DNA from: Planctomycetota bacterium
GTDB taxonomy: Bacteria; Planctomycetota; UBA11346
Length of the DNA: 9,922 nucleotides
Reading direction: 5' to 3'
Assembly: GCA_947440715.1 (NCBI GenBank)
Contig: CANETI010000065.1
Coordinates: 1 to 9,922, forward strand
The notes under the pieces were generated by a model that saw only the letters and a program-made list of their open reading frames with translations, did no database searches and had not been told where the DNA came from. Positions within the stretch are counted from its first letter, which is position 1, and each line of letters opens with the position of its first letter. The position numbers were made by a program, and so were the translations under genes. Below, piece by piece: positions 1 to 7,400 of the stretch.

Positions 1-117
1 GCGTTTTCGCCAAGCGCCCATTACTAAATGGACATAAAGCCATTGCCGACGACCGGTATGATCAACGGACGCCATGACCGAACGGAAATCGCCAGGATTT
101 CCTGGGGCGTTAGCCAT
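1..117 (-). CDS. ccoG: CcoG/FixG cbb3 oxidase maturation protein, N-terminal fragment (cut by window edge)
   Basis: The first 39 codons start at the ATG at 117 and stay open to base 1, so the 3' part lies outside the window. The peptide begins MANAPGNPGD and carries RSVMASVDHTGRRQWLY and then GAWRKR. This resembles the cytoplasmic N-terminus of CcoG (FixG/RdxA), where a short 'xxDGxRxWxY...G.wr..R' stretch precedes the first membrane helix. CcoG is a membrane iron-sulfur protein; in studied species it reduces copper for insertion into the cbb3 oxidase. None of its ferredoxin cysteines or membrane helices fall inside the window, so the call rests on the short N-terminal match plus position: it begins 15 bases after the ccoP stop, the usual cco operon order. 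No strong ribosome binding site is visible in that gap; the mRNA there can form a small hairpin, so coupling to ccoP translation is plausible. Confidence 0.72.
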   Translation of the reverse strand, partial: MANAPGNPGDFRSVMASVDHTGRRQWLYVHLVMGAWRKR

Positions 118-128
118 GGTGGGTGTGC

Positions 129-147
129 CCGATCAGTATTTGATCGG
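129..147. repeat. Small perfect inverted repeat over the ccoP stop codon
   Basis: CCGATCA (129-135) and TGATCGG (141-147) are perfect 7-base inverted copies around a 5-base spacer. The ccoP stop codon (133-135, minus strand) lies in one arm. There is no following T tract, so it does not look like an intrinsic terminator. It could modulate ccoP-ccoG coupling or mRNA decay, or be chance. Confidence 0.35.
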
Positions 148-726
148 ATCTTCCTTTTCTTTGGCGGCCTGTGGGCGCATACCGGGTTTTTCACCCGCGC
201 GACTTAAATTAGCTACGTAACAAGCAACCGAAATAATTTCATCTGAAGTCATTTTATGGATCGCTTGACCAGGCATCACATTATTCATGCGACCTTCGGT
301 AAGCGACTTAACTATTTCGGTCATGCTATTGCCATAAATCGAGTATTTATCAGTCAAATTTGGCCCGATTAGGCCGGTTAATGTTGGCCCATGACAGGTC
401 ATGCACATTTTACTGGGGATCAACGCCTGTCCGGCGGCAATGCGTGTGGGATCATTACTTAATTTACGTAAGTCGTCTTCGCTTAATACCGGGGCAACAA
501 CCACTTCTTTTGCTTTAGCTATTAACCAATCATCGACATCCGCTTTGCTTAAGACGCCAGTCCAAAAATGAAAATGAAAGACATACCAAATGGCAACGGC
601 AACACTGATATACAGCATCCACAGCCACCAACGTGGCAAATTATTATCGTATTCGGTGATGCCATCAAACGCGTGTGAACGTTCTTGATCAATACTATCA
701 CCACTGGTGGGGGTGAAATTAGACAT
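133..726 (-). CDS. ccoP: Cytochrome cbb3 oxidase subunit CcoP, single-heme short form
   Basis: This 197-residue membrane-anchored cytochrome c passes electrons to CcoNO. The N-terminus has the FixP_N signature (HAFDGITEYDNNLPRWW), leading into one membrane helix at about residues 32-51. A single cytochrome c domain follows from about residue 95: heme site CMTCH at 108-112 (bases 391-405), then GPNLTD at 122-127 and the likely Met ligand in NNVMPG (Met151). Classical CcoP has two c-type heme domains and about 290-320 residues. Here only one CxxCH is present and the protein ends in a charged tail (about 177-197), so this is a natural one-heme variant rather than a truncation, since the frame closes cleanly. 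The start at 726 is supported by AAGGA seven bases upstream. It lies between the ccoNO fusion and ccoG and is very likely cotranscribed with both. Confidence 0.93.
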   Translation of the reverse strand: MSNFTPTSGDSIDQERSHAFDGITEYDNNLPRWWLWMLYISVAVAIWYVFHFHFWTGVLSKADVDDWLIAKAKEVVVAPVLSEDDLRKLSNDPTRIAAGQALIPSKMCMTCHGPTLTGLIGPNLTDKYSIYGNSMTEIVKSLTEGRMNNVMPGQAIHKMTSDEIISVACYVANLSRAGEKPGMRPQAAKEKEDPIKY

Positions 727-802
727 GAAAGAATCCTTGTGCGGTGCCGTGCGATAAGGTGCTTAAAAAATCTTCTGTAATGGTTGTATTTACATTGGTC
801 AT
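719..802 (-). CDS. Possible 27-residue peptide in the ccoQ slot, overlapping both neighbours
   Basis: A short frame begins at the ATG at 802. This ATG overlaps the ccoNO stop as ATGA, and the frame ends at a TAA (719-721) just inside the start of ccoP. It would encode 27 residues starting MTNVNTTITEDFLSTL. GGAGG lies seven bases upstream of the ATG (plus-strand 810-814), an excellent ribosome binding site, although those bases also code for the ccoNO C-terminus. The position matches that of ccoQ in classical ccoNOQP operons. The peptide lacks the hydrophobic membrane helix of CcoQ, so I do not call it CcoQ. It may be a ccoQ remnant, a coupling leader that delivers ribosomes to ccoP, or a chance ORF; a frame this short is open by chance fairly often. 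Confidence 0.4.
   Translation of the reverse strand: MTNVNTTITEDFLSTLSHGTAQGFFHV
734..738 (-). promoter_or_regulatory. Ribosome binding site of ccoP
   Basis: The minus strand reads AAGGA here, seven bases before the ATG at 726. This fixes the ccoP start and shows that ccoP can be initiated on its own. Confidence 0.75.
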
Positions 803-3021
803 TTGGCCGCCTCCGCTTTCTCGCTCTTACCCAGATCGGTGCCTAAACGTTGGAGGTACGCAATAATCGCGAGCATTTCTTTGTTCTCAAGATCTTTCAT
901 GTCCTTGAAATGCGCATCTTGGCGCAACTCAGCAGCGATTTTCTTGGCCTGAGCCTTGGCGATGTCGACCGCGCCGCGAATCTCGCTGTCGCTATACGGC
1001 GTGTTCATCGGGAAGCTGGCGAGGACCTGTAATTTACGCGACAGGGAACTCAAATCCATGTCGTTGGTCGCTAACCAAGGGTAATTGGGCATGATGGATC
1101 CTTGGGATACCGACCGTGGTTTTTCCAAGTGTAAATAATGCCACGACGCCGATGGACGATTCACGCCTTCGCGGGCTAAATCAGGTCCGGTACGTTTACT
1201 GCCCCATAAAAACGGACGATCATAAATAAATTCGCCGGCACGAGAATAAACGCCATAGCGTTCAACTTCCGCGCGTAATGTGCGAATCATCTGCGTATGG
1301 CAGACGGAACAGCCTTCGCGAATGTAAATATCACGACCCGTTAATTCGAGTGGTGTATACGGTTTTACCGAGGCAATGCGCGGTGTCATCGCGCCTTGAA
1401 TAATCGTTGGTACTAATTCGCAAATACCGCCGATGGCGAGCACCACGACCGATAATCCAACCAAGGCCGTGGGCCAGCGTTCGACGAGATCGTGGAGCGC
1501 ATTGGTTTTCTTGCCGAGGCCTTCTTCGCGTAGCGCTTTGTCAATTTCAACGCTGACCGCACGCGATTCGCGCATTAAGGCAGGCACTAGGACGACATCG
1601 TCTTCTAATTTTGCCGCATTGGCCATGGTGCGCCAAATATTAAAGGCGCATAACAGCATGCCGGCTAGGAATAAGCAGCCGCCGCTAAAACGAACCCAAT
1701 AAAATGGCATGATAGCATTGACGATTTGCATCCAGTCGGTGTAGACCAAGCGCGAATTTTCATCAAAGGCGAGCTGCATCGCACCGCCGGTGACTCCGGC
1801 AATCCACATGGCGATGGCATAAGTTGCAACGCCAATCGTTGCCAACCAGAAATGTAAATTAGCTAAGCCTTCTGACCACAATTTGGTTTTGTACATCTTC
1901 GGCACCATCCAATAAATCATGCCAAAGCTGAGCAACGCCACCCAGCCAAGCGCGCCATTATGCACGTGGCCGATGGTCCAGTCGGTATTGTGCGACAGCG
2001 CGTTAACTTCACGCAGCGCCATGACGCAGCCTTCAAAGGTGGCCATGCCGTAAAAGGTAACGGCGGCGACTAAAAATTTGAGCACCGCGCTTTCACGCAC
2101 TTTATCCCACGCCCCACGCAGGGTCAGTAAACCATTAATCATCCCGCCCCACGATGGCGCGATCAACATAATGCTAAACGCGACGCCCAGGGTTTGTGCC
2201 CACTCTGGCAAAGCGGTATGTAATAAGTGATGTGGGCCAGCCCAGATGTAGATAAAAATGAGCGACCAGTAATGCACAATCGACAAGCGGTAGCTGTAGA
2301 CCGGACGCTCAGCCGCTTTGGGAATGAAATAATACATAATACCTAAAAAGGGTGTGGTCAGGAAAAACGCTACGGCGTTATGTCCATACCACCATTGCAC
2401 TAAGGCATCCTGAATACCGGAATAAACCGGATATGATTTAAATAACGTTACGGGATAGACCGCAGAGTTACCAACGTGCAGCATGAAAATGCCCAACCAC
2501 GTGGCGATATAAAACCAAATGGCGACATATAAATGACGTTCACGGCGACGGAAAATGGTGCCAAACATATTCAGCCCAAATGCCAACCATACCGCAGCTA
2601 ATAAAATATCGATTGGCCATTCTAACTCAGCGTATTCTTTGCCCGAAGTAAATCCAAAGGGGATGGTCAACACACCCGCCACGATAACCGCCTGCCAACC
2701 CCAAAAATGGAAGGCTGAGAGTTTGTCGCTAAACATGCGCGTCTTTAACAAGCGTTGCAGCGAGAAATAAATCCCCGCAAAGATCGCATTGCCAGCAAAC
2801 GCAAAGATCACCGCATTGGTATGGAGCGGACGCAGTCGACCATAGGTCAACCAGGGCGTGTCCAGATTTGCTGCCGGAAAAGCCAATTGCAGGGCAATGG
2901 TGACGCCCAGCGACATGCCAATGATGCCCCAGACGAGCGTCGCAATAACGAAATTGCTCGCCCAACGATTGTCATAGACAACGGTTTCAAGGTTCGCAGC
3001 CGGCGACGTGGGCTCGCTCAT
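799..3021 (-). CDS. ccoNO: Fused cytochrome cbb3 oxidase subunits CcoN-CcoO
   Basis: One 740-residue chain joins the catalytic subunit CcoN to the monoheme subunit CcoO; it reduces oxygen to water and pumps protons across the inner membrane. CcoN (about 1-465) is multi-helical. His67 (RPLHTN) and His354 are the likely low-spin heme b ligands and His352 (WTIGHVH) the heme b3 ligand. His214 (YGHNAV) and His264/265 (AGPHH) are the CuB ligands, and Tyr258 fits the cross-linked active-site tyrosine of C-family oxidases. A polar linker (about 467-513) leads into the single CcoO helix (about 516-541), then heme site CSVCH (571-575) and likely ligand Met644 (SIMPNYP). The frame extends upstream to a TTG at 3072 and an ATG at 3039. 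I chose the ATG at 3021 because it gives MSEPTSPAANLETVVYDN, as expected for a CcoN start, with a weak GGAAA six bases upstream. ccoN-ccoO fusions are known in several phyla. Confidence 0.95.
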   Translation of the reverse strand: MSEPTSPAANLETVVYDNRWASNFVIATLVWGIIGMSLGVTIALQLAFPAANLDTPWLTYGRLRPLHTNAVIFAFAGNAIFAGIYFSLQRLLKTRMFSDKLSAFHFWGWQAVIVAGVLTIPFGFTSGKEYAELEWPIDILLAAVWLAFGLNMFGTIFRRRERHLYVAIWFYIATWLGIFMLHVGNSAVYPVTLFKSYPVYSGIQDALVQWWYGHNAVAFFLTTPFLGIMYYFIPKAAERPVYSYRLSIVHYWSLIFIYIWAGPHHLLHTALPEWAQTLGVAFSIMLIAPSWGGMINGLLTLRGAWDKVRESAVLKFLVAAVTFYGMATFEGCVMALREVNALSHNTDWTIGHVHNGALGWVALLSFGMIYWMVPKMYKTKLWSEGLANLHFWLATIGVATYAIAMWIAGVTGGAMQLAFDENSRLVYTDWMQIVNAIMPFYWVRFSGGCLFLAGMLLCAFNIWRTMANAAKLEDDVVLVPALMRESRAVSVEIDKALREEGLGKKTNALHDLVERWPTALVGLSVVVLAIGGICELVPTIIQGAMTPRIASVKPYTPLELTGRDIYIREGCSVCHTQMIRTLRAEVERYGVYSRAGEFIYDRPFLWGSKRTGPDLAREGVNRPSASWHYLHLEKPRSVSQGSIMPNYPWLATNDMDLSSLSRKLQVLASFPMNTPYSDSEIRGAVDIAKAQAKKIAAELRQDAHFKDMKDLENKEMLAIIAYLQRLGTDLGKSEKAEAAK
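810..814 (-). promoter_or_regulatory. Shine-Dalgarno-like GGAGG inside the ccoNO 3' end
   Basis: GGAGG on the minus strand is followed by seven bases and then the ATG at 802. It lies inside the last codons of ccoNO (the KAEAAK tail), so it could be a by-product of Glu/Ala codons. Its ideal spacing is the main support for the small ORF in the ccoQ slot. Confidence 0.4.
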
Positions 3022-3114
3022 GAGATTTTTCCGCTTCATATAAAAGAGGGCAGCCTCGGCCAGAACACCCAACCAGAGGAAGGCGGGAACCTAGCAATCG
3101 TGGCCGATCCGGCA

Positions 3115-3134
3115 ATCGGATAATGATGTCCGAT
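3115..3134. repeat. Inverted repeat upstream of ccoNO, possible operator
   Basis: ATCGGA (3115-3120) and TCCGAT (3129-3134) are perfect inverted copies separated by 8 bases, about 95 bases upstream of the chosen ccoNO start. Position and symmetry would suit a repressor or activator site for the oxidase operon. The half-sites match no motif I can name, and a 6-base dyad may be chance. Confidence 0.3.
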
Positions 3135-3280
3135 AGTTAACCGGGAGTGCCCACAAGACGTTGCATGAGAAGTAGGTGCAGGTTCAACAAGCGGGATTTT
3201 GACCTGGGTGAGCGATCGGCGGCTGGGTTATCGATCGAATAGCGGTGAATGATCCTGCCGTGGCACGGGCGAACAGACCG

Positions 3281-3294
3281 TGTCATTTTTGACA
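3281..3294. repeat. TGTCA-N4-TGACA dyad, possible transcription factor site
   Basis: TGTCA (3281-3285) and TGACA (3290-3294) form a perfect palindrome with a 4-base TTTT centre. Five-base half-sites separated by four bases match the geometry of Crp/FNR-family sites, although the half-site is not the FNR TTGAT. It lies about 260 bases upstream of ccoNO and 225 bases upstream of gene 3519, so it could serve either. Confidence 0.3.
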
Positions 3295-3509
3295 GAACTA
3301 ATGAGAAGGGTGTTGGGACTAATATGCTGATCTCGCTTAGAAAACGAAACTCGGCCTTCGTACTTCGCGTATAAAATTTCTACGCTTGGCCGGGAAAAAG
3401 ATAATTTAGCCACCGTTTTTAGAGTCCTAGTTCGCCATAACGAACAGAGCAATATTTAAACGCTTGACTCGCTGTTGCGGCTAGGGACAAGCCCAACCGA
3501 ATTTTTTGC

Positions 3510-3515
3510 AGGAGA
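3510..3515 (+). promoter_or_regulatory. Ribosome binding site of gene 3519
   Basis: AGGAGA ends three bases before the ATG at 3519. The core is strong and the spacing somewhat short. It supports this start over any later one. Confidence 0.65.
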
Positions 3516-3518
3516 CAC

Positions 3519-4325
3519 ATGCTAAGCCAGCGGCCAATCGTTTCACGTTGCTATACGTTCAAAGGACAGCGGGGCACCCTCGCCTTCGCTACGCTGGCGT
3601 TTTTATTTACTGGCTTTATCGGTGAAATTATCGCCGCCGATTCTCAACCGGTTAAAGTCAAAAGCGTTGATTCCGGATTACGCCTAACGGTCGAAGGTCA
3701 TTTAGGCGGATTGCCCATCGCGATCCCCGTGCAGTTGACCAATTTAGCATTGATGGGTCCGGCGGAACAGGCGCAGCAAAAATTAACTGAATTATGCCCA
3801 GTCGGCGCGCTGGTGGTGTTGCGGACGGAGGTCATGGAATTAAAGGCCGACGCCTTTGGCGTGGTGCACGCCGTGGTGTTGCGTGATTTCCCAGGTCCGG
3901 TGGATCCCGCCGCGCCGCCGATTGCTGCGCGCACACCAGGTGCCTTTCGTTCATCCATCCAAATCGAAATGATGCGCGCTGGCTGGGGATATTTATCCGC
4001 TGACACGGCTGATCGCGGCATGTCGCAACGCGAATTAAGCGGCCAAGCGCAACAAGCGATGAAAGAAGCCCGCGAACGAACGATGGGCGCGTATTCGTTG
4101 CCTGGATTTACTCCGCCACTGGAAATGGCTGGGCGTCAACCAGGGATGCCGCAGCGTGGGCCACGGCCAATGCAGCATCTGCCGCCTGGGCAATTAGCAC
4201 CTGGACCCTTATTGCCAGGACAACAGGCACCCGCGCCAGCGGTGACCGTGTCGCCGCAGCCGGTTTTGCCACCGACTACGACCGATGTACCGCCAGCGCC
4301 CGAGCAGACGGGAACTGGATTTTGA
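3519..4325 (+). CDS. Exported protein with a degenerate staphylococcal-nuclease-like core and a proline-rich tail
   Basis: This 268-residue protein is not one I recognise by name. Residues 1-40 look like a signal peptide or anchor: basic start, hydrophobic stretch at about 20-38, and Ala-Ala-Asp near 39-41 as a possible cleavage site. Residues about 45-193 follow the order of an SNase (TNase-like) domain: a VKVKSVDSGLRLTV first hairpin, then IPVQLTNLALMGPAEQAQQKL, ALVVLRTEV, DAFGVVHAVVL, IQIEMMRAGWGYLS and the closing helix AMKEARERTMGAYS. The positions where active nucleases carry the arginine of 'vRL', the 'DaPE' acidic pair and the arginine of 'yGR' read VQL, LMGPAEQ and FGVV, so catalysis is unlikely. 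Residues about 196-266 are rich in Pro, Gln and Gly and probably disordered. It may bind a partner rather than cut nucleic acid. The SNase assignment comes from motif order read by eye and is only moderately sure. Confidence 0.72.
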   Translation: MLSQRPIVSRCYTFKGQRGTLAFATLAFLFTGFIGEIIAADSQPVKVKSVDSGLRLTVEGHLGGLPIAIPVQLTNLALMGPAEQAQQKLTELCPVGALVVLRTEVMELKADAFGVVHAVVLRDFPGPVDPAAPPIAARTPGAFRSSIQIEMMRAGWGYLSADTADRGMSQRELSGQAQQAMKEARERTMGAYSLPGFTPPLEMAGRQPGMPQRGPRPMQHLPPGQLAPGPLLPGQQAPAPAVTVSPQPVLPPTTTDVPPAPEQTGTGF

Positions 4326-4488
4326 TCTGTCTTTTATCTCCTATTCATTTTTTGAGTTCTTATTCATACGTAGGTTTTTTACTGCGCTCCAGCGCTGTGG
4401 ATGACCACGCATTCAAAGCATAACGTATTATCTCATGAACAATGTTACGAAAGTGATAACTCCCATGTTCGGTAAAGGTTTAATTCCA
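4326..4488 (+). promoter_or_regulatory. Intergenic region with a weak promoter candidate for the giant gene
   Basis: This stretch is T-rich after the 4325 stop and has no clear intrinsic terminator. A possible -10 box TATTAT lies at 4426-4431 with a poor -35 match (ATGACC, 4401-4406) 19 bases upstream. If that promoter is used, transcription would start near 4438, which would exclude the in-frame ATG at 4435 and favour the ATGs at 4465 or 4489. Confidence 0.3.
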
Positions 4489-7400
4489 ATGAAGAAAACG
4501 CTCTGGGGATATTCGTTTCTGCGGCAGGTGTGGCTGCTGCTATTTGCTGTAGGGATTGCTACGGCTGCAGCTGCGCCATTTATTATAGTGGTGAACACCG
4601 AATATCGGGGGATTTCTTCCGCTAATCAATTTAACCTCCCTCTGTTTGCTGGCGCAAACTATAATTTCTCTGTTGATTGGGGCGACGGAACCAGCTCAGT
4701 CATTACGACATCGAATAGTCCCACTCATACGTATGCTGTTGCGGGTACATACACAATAAAGATTAGTGAGAATGTTATTGGTGGTTTTCCGCGAATTTAT
4801 TTTAATGGCCCCGTTATTCTTCCGGATTTCTTTGTGAGTCCACCACCTATTACGGGTGATTATAATAAGTTGATAGATATTTCGCAGTGGGGAGGTTGTA
4901 ATTGGACAAGCATGGCGAAAGCTTTTTCTGGGTGCCAAAATTTACTGACTATTAGTGCCGCAGACTGGGTAACTGCACAGACGGGGAATGTAACCGATTT
5001 CACCCTTGCCTGGGCAAACTGCACAAAGCTGACTAGTTTCCCCTTGTTGAATACCTCGGCCGGAACGACTTTTTTTGGGACATGGCTTTACTGTCGTGGC
5101 CTTACAAGTTTCCCCTTGTTGAATACCTCGGCCGGAACGACTTTCGAATATGCATGGAGCAACTGCCTTAACCTTACAAGTTTCCCCTTGTTGAACACGG
5201 CGGCGGGAACGAATTTCCAATATGCGTGGTGGCAGTGCTATGGCCTGACGAGCTTCCCCTTGTTGAACACGGCAGCGGGAACGAATTTCCAATCAGCTTG
5301 GGAGCAATGTACTCTGTCGAATTTCCCGTCTCTGAATCTTGGGCAGATGAACAATGGATCGGATTGCTTTGCTGATGTCCCTTTAAGCGTAGATTCTTAT
5401 AGTAATTTATTGATCAGTCTCGCCAGCTTGAATGCCCAAATGAATGTTGAATTTGATGGTGGTTTAGGTCAGTTCAATCTCAGCGCAGCTAGTGCCCGTA
5501 ATACCCTGACTAATGCGCGCGGATGGCTTATTACAGACGGTGGTCCGGCATCATTGGTCCCGACGGTGACCACTACGACGATCAGTGGCGTCACGTTCAG
5601 TGCGGCAGTTGGTGGCGGCAATGTCAACTATGTTGGCGAATCAGCCGTAACTGCACGCGGCGTATGCTGGTCAACGTCAGCGAATCCGACCATCGTGAAC
5701 AACAAGACAACCAATGGCACTGGCGTAGGATCATTCATCAGTGCGATTACCGGTTTGTCTGCAGGAGCGACGTACCATGTCCGTGCCTATGCGACGAATA
5801 GCGGCGGAACCGCGTATGGTGCAAATGTGACGTTCACCACGACGGCCAACACTCCACCAACGGTCGCCACTGACGCTAATGTTAATCCAAAACCTGTCAC
5901 CGGCACCACGACGACGTTATCGGTCTTAGGGTCTGACGATGCCGGCGAAGTGAATTTAACGTACACCTGGGCAACCACTGGCACGCCACCAGCTTCAGTG
6001 ACCTATAATCGCAATGGGAATAATGCGGCAAAATCAGTGACAGCGACGTTTACGAAGCCTGGTTCGTACACCTTTCGTGCAACCATTCGTTACGGTAGTG
6101 GTTTATCGGTGTCGAGTGATGTGACGGTTGTCGTTAATCAAACGACGTCGGTGACGGTGAACCCGGATAATGTTCGGGTTAATCCCTCGGCTCAACAAAC
6201 GTTTGCGGCGAGTGCGCGTGATCAATTTAATATGGTGATGTCAGCACAGCCGCCGTTTAACTGGACGACCACTGGCGGCGGCAGCATCACGGCAGCCGGG
6301 GTATTTACAGCAGGAACCGTCACCGGCGGACCACATACCATCACGGCAACCGGCGGTGGAAAATCAGGGACAAGCACCGTTTTTATTAATGGCGCGCCAA
6401 CGTTGGCCACGAACGGCGCCGCAATTGCATCGCCCAATCCAGTGACCACCAAGACTACGACCCTGACGGCATTAGGTGCCGACGATAATGGCGAAGCTAA
6501 TCTGACGTACACGTGGACAACCACGGGCAATCCCCCAGGGACAGTGACTTATAGCGTCAATGGCACGAATGCGGCTAAATCAACGACCGCGACATTTCCA
6601 ATAGTCGGTCCGTACACCTTTCGTGTTACTATCACTGATCAACAGGGACGTACGGTAACCAGCGATGTCGTGGTGGTGGTCAATGCAACGTCGACTTCCT
6701 TGGCGGTGACGCCCACCAGCGCGACCACTACGCAAGGAAATATCGCCACATTTAATGCGATCACGAATAATCAATTCGGAAGCCCGTATTTAGCAGATCC
6801 AACGACGTGGAGCGTCAACGGTGGCGGCACTATGTTACCCTCCGACAGCATTATTTTAGAGGCTTCTGGCGCGGATATTTTCGGCACCAGTGATGGCGGG
6901 CATTTTATGTCCCAATCTTTAACTGGTGATGGCAGTATTATTGCTCGTGTTGATCATTTACAAAATGCTCATCCATGGGCTAAAGCGGGTTTAATGATCC
7001 GTGATGGGCTGACGGCCAATGCCATCAATGCCATGGTAGAAGTGACACCGGTATCGGGCGTTTTATTTCAACGCCGCACCACCGTTGGTGGCGCTAGCAC
7101 GAATATCATTGTCACCGGCATGGTGGCTCCACGTTGGCTGCGACTGACGCGCGTGGGCCAAGTATTAACCGGTTTTCATTCAGCCGATGGTAGCACTTGG
7201 ACGCAAGTCGGTAGCGACACCGTGACCATGGGCGCGACGGTTCGTATCGGACTGGCATTAACCTCTCATGTCGTCGGTGCTCGTGCGCGAGCGGTCTTCA
7301 GCAAAATCTCGGTGACTGGCGGCAGCACGACCTCAGGCGCCCTACCGAGCGGATGGACAGCCCAGGATATTGGCACCACCGCAGCAGCGGGATCAGTCAC

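Larger units (their letters stand above)
3022..3518. other. Divergent intergenic region between the cco operon and gene 3519
   Basis: About 500 bases contain no convincing gene. The region must hold the start signals of the oxidase operon (leftward) and of gene 3519 (rightward). I see no TTGAT-N4-ATCAA FNR/Anr box, the usual control site for cbb3 operons, and no well-spaced sigma-70 promoter; a TTGACA at 3289-3294 and a TAATAT at 3320-3325 are 25 bases apart, too far to pair. Two inverted repeats (3115-3134 and 3281-3294) are the only structured elements I can point to. Confidence 0.6.

Noticed and set aside
3022..3072. N-terminal extension of ccoNO to the TTG at 3072 or the ATG at 3039
   Set aside because: The added residues do not resemble a CcoN N-terminus and neither start has a good ribosome binding site; the ATG at 3021 gives a normal CcoN beginning.
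2729..3123. Overlapping ORFs in other frames within the start of ccoNO
   Set aside because: They are contained in or antisense to a well-supported CcoN coding region and show no motif of their own.
3228..3452. Minus-strand 74-codon ORF in the divergent intergenic region
   Set aside because: It starts with TTG, lacks a ribosome binding site, and its product has no recognisable motif, membrane segment or plausible composition. Chance ORF in non-coding DNA.
4384..4395. GCGCT-CC-AGCGC inverted repeat after gene 3519, considered as a terminator
   Set aside because: The loop is only two bases unless the stem is shortened, and no T tract follows on either strand; the T run lies before it on the plus strand.
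4435..4488. Upstream in-frame ATGs (4435, 4465) as the start of the giant gene
   Set aside because: Both add residues ahead of a standard MKK signal peptide start; the 4435 ATG also falls at the likely transcription start if the TATTAT box is used. Not fully excluded for 4465.
4942..5292. Antisense ORF with an internally repeated 'QQGET' pattern
   Set aside because: Its repetition is simply the reverse complement of the 72-base sense repeats; the sense frame has the biologically sensible Trp/Cys/Leu spacing.
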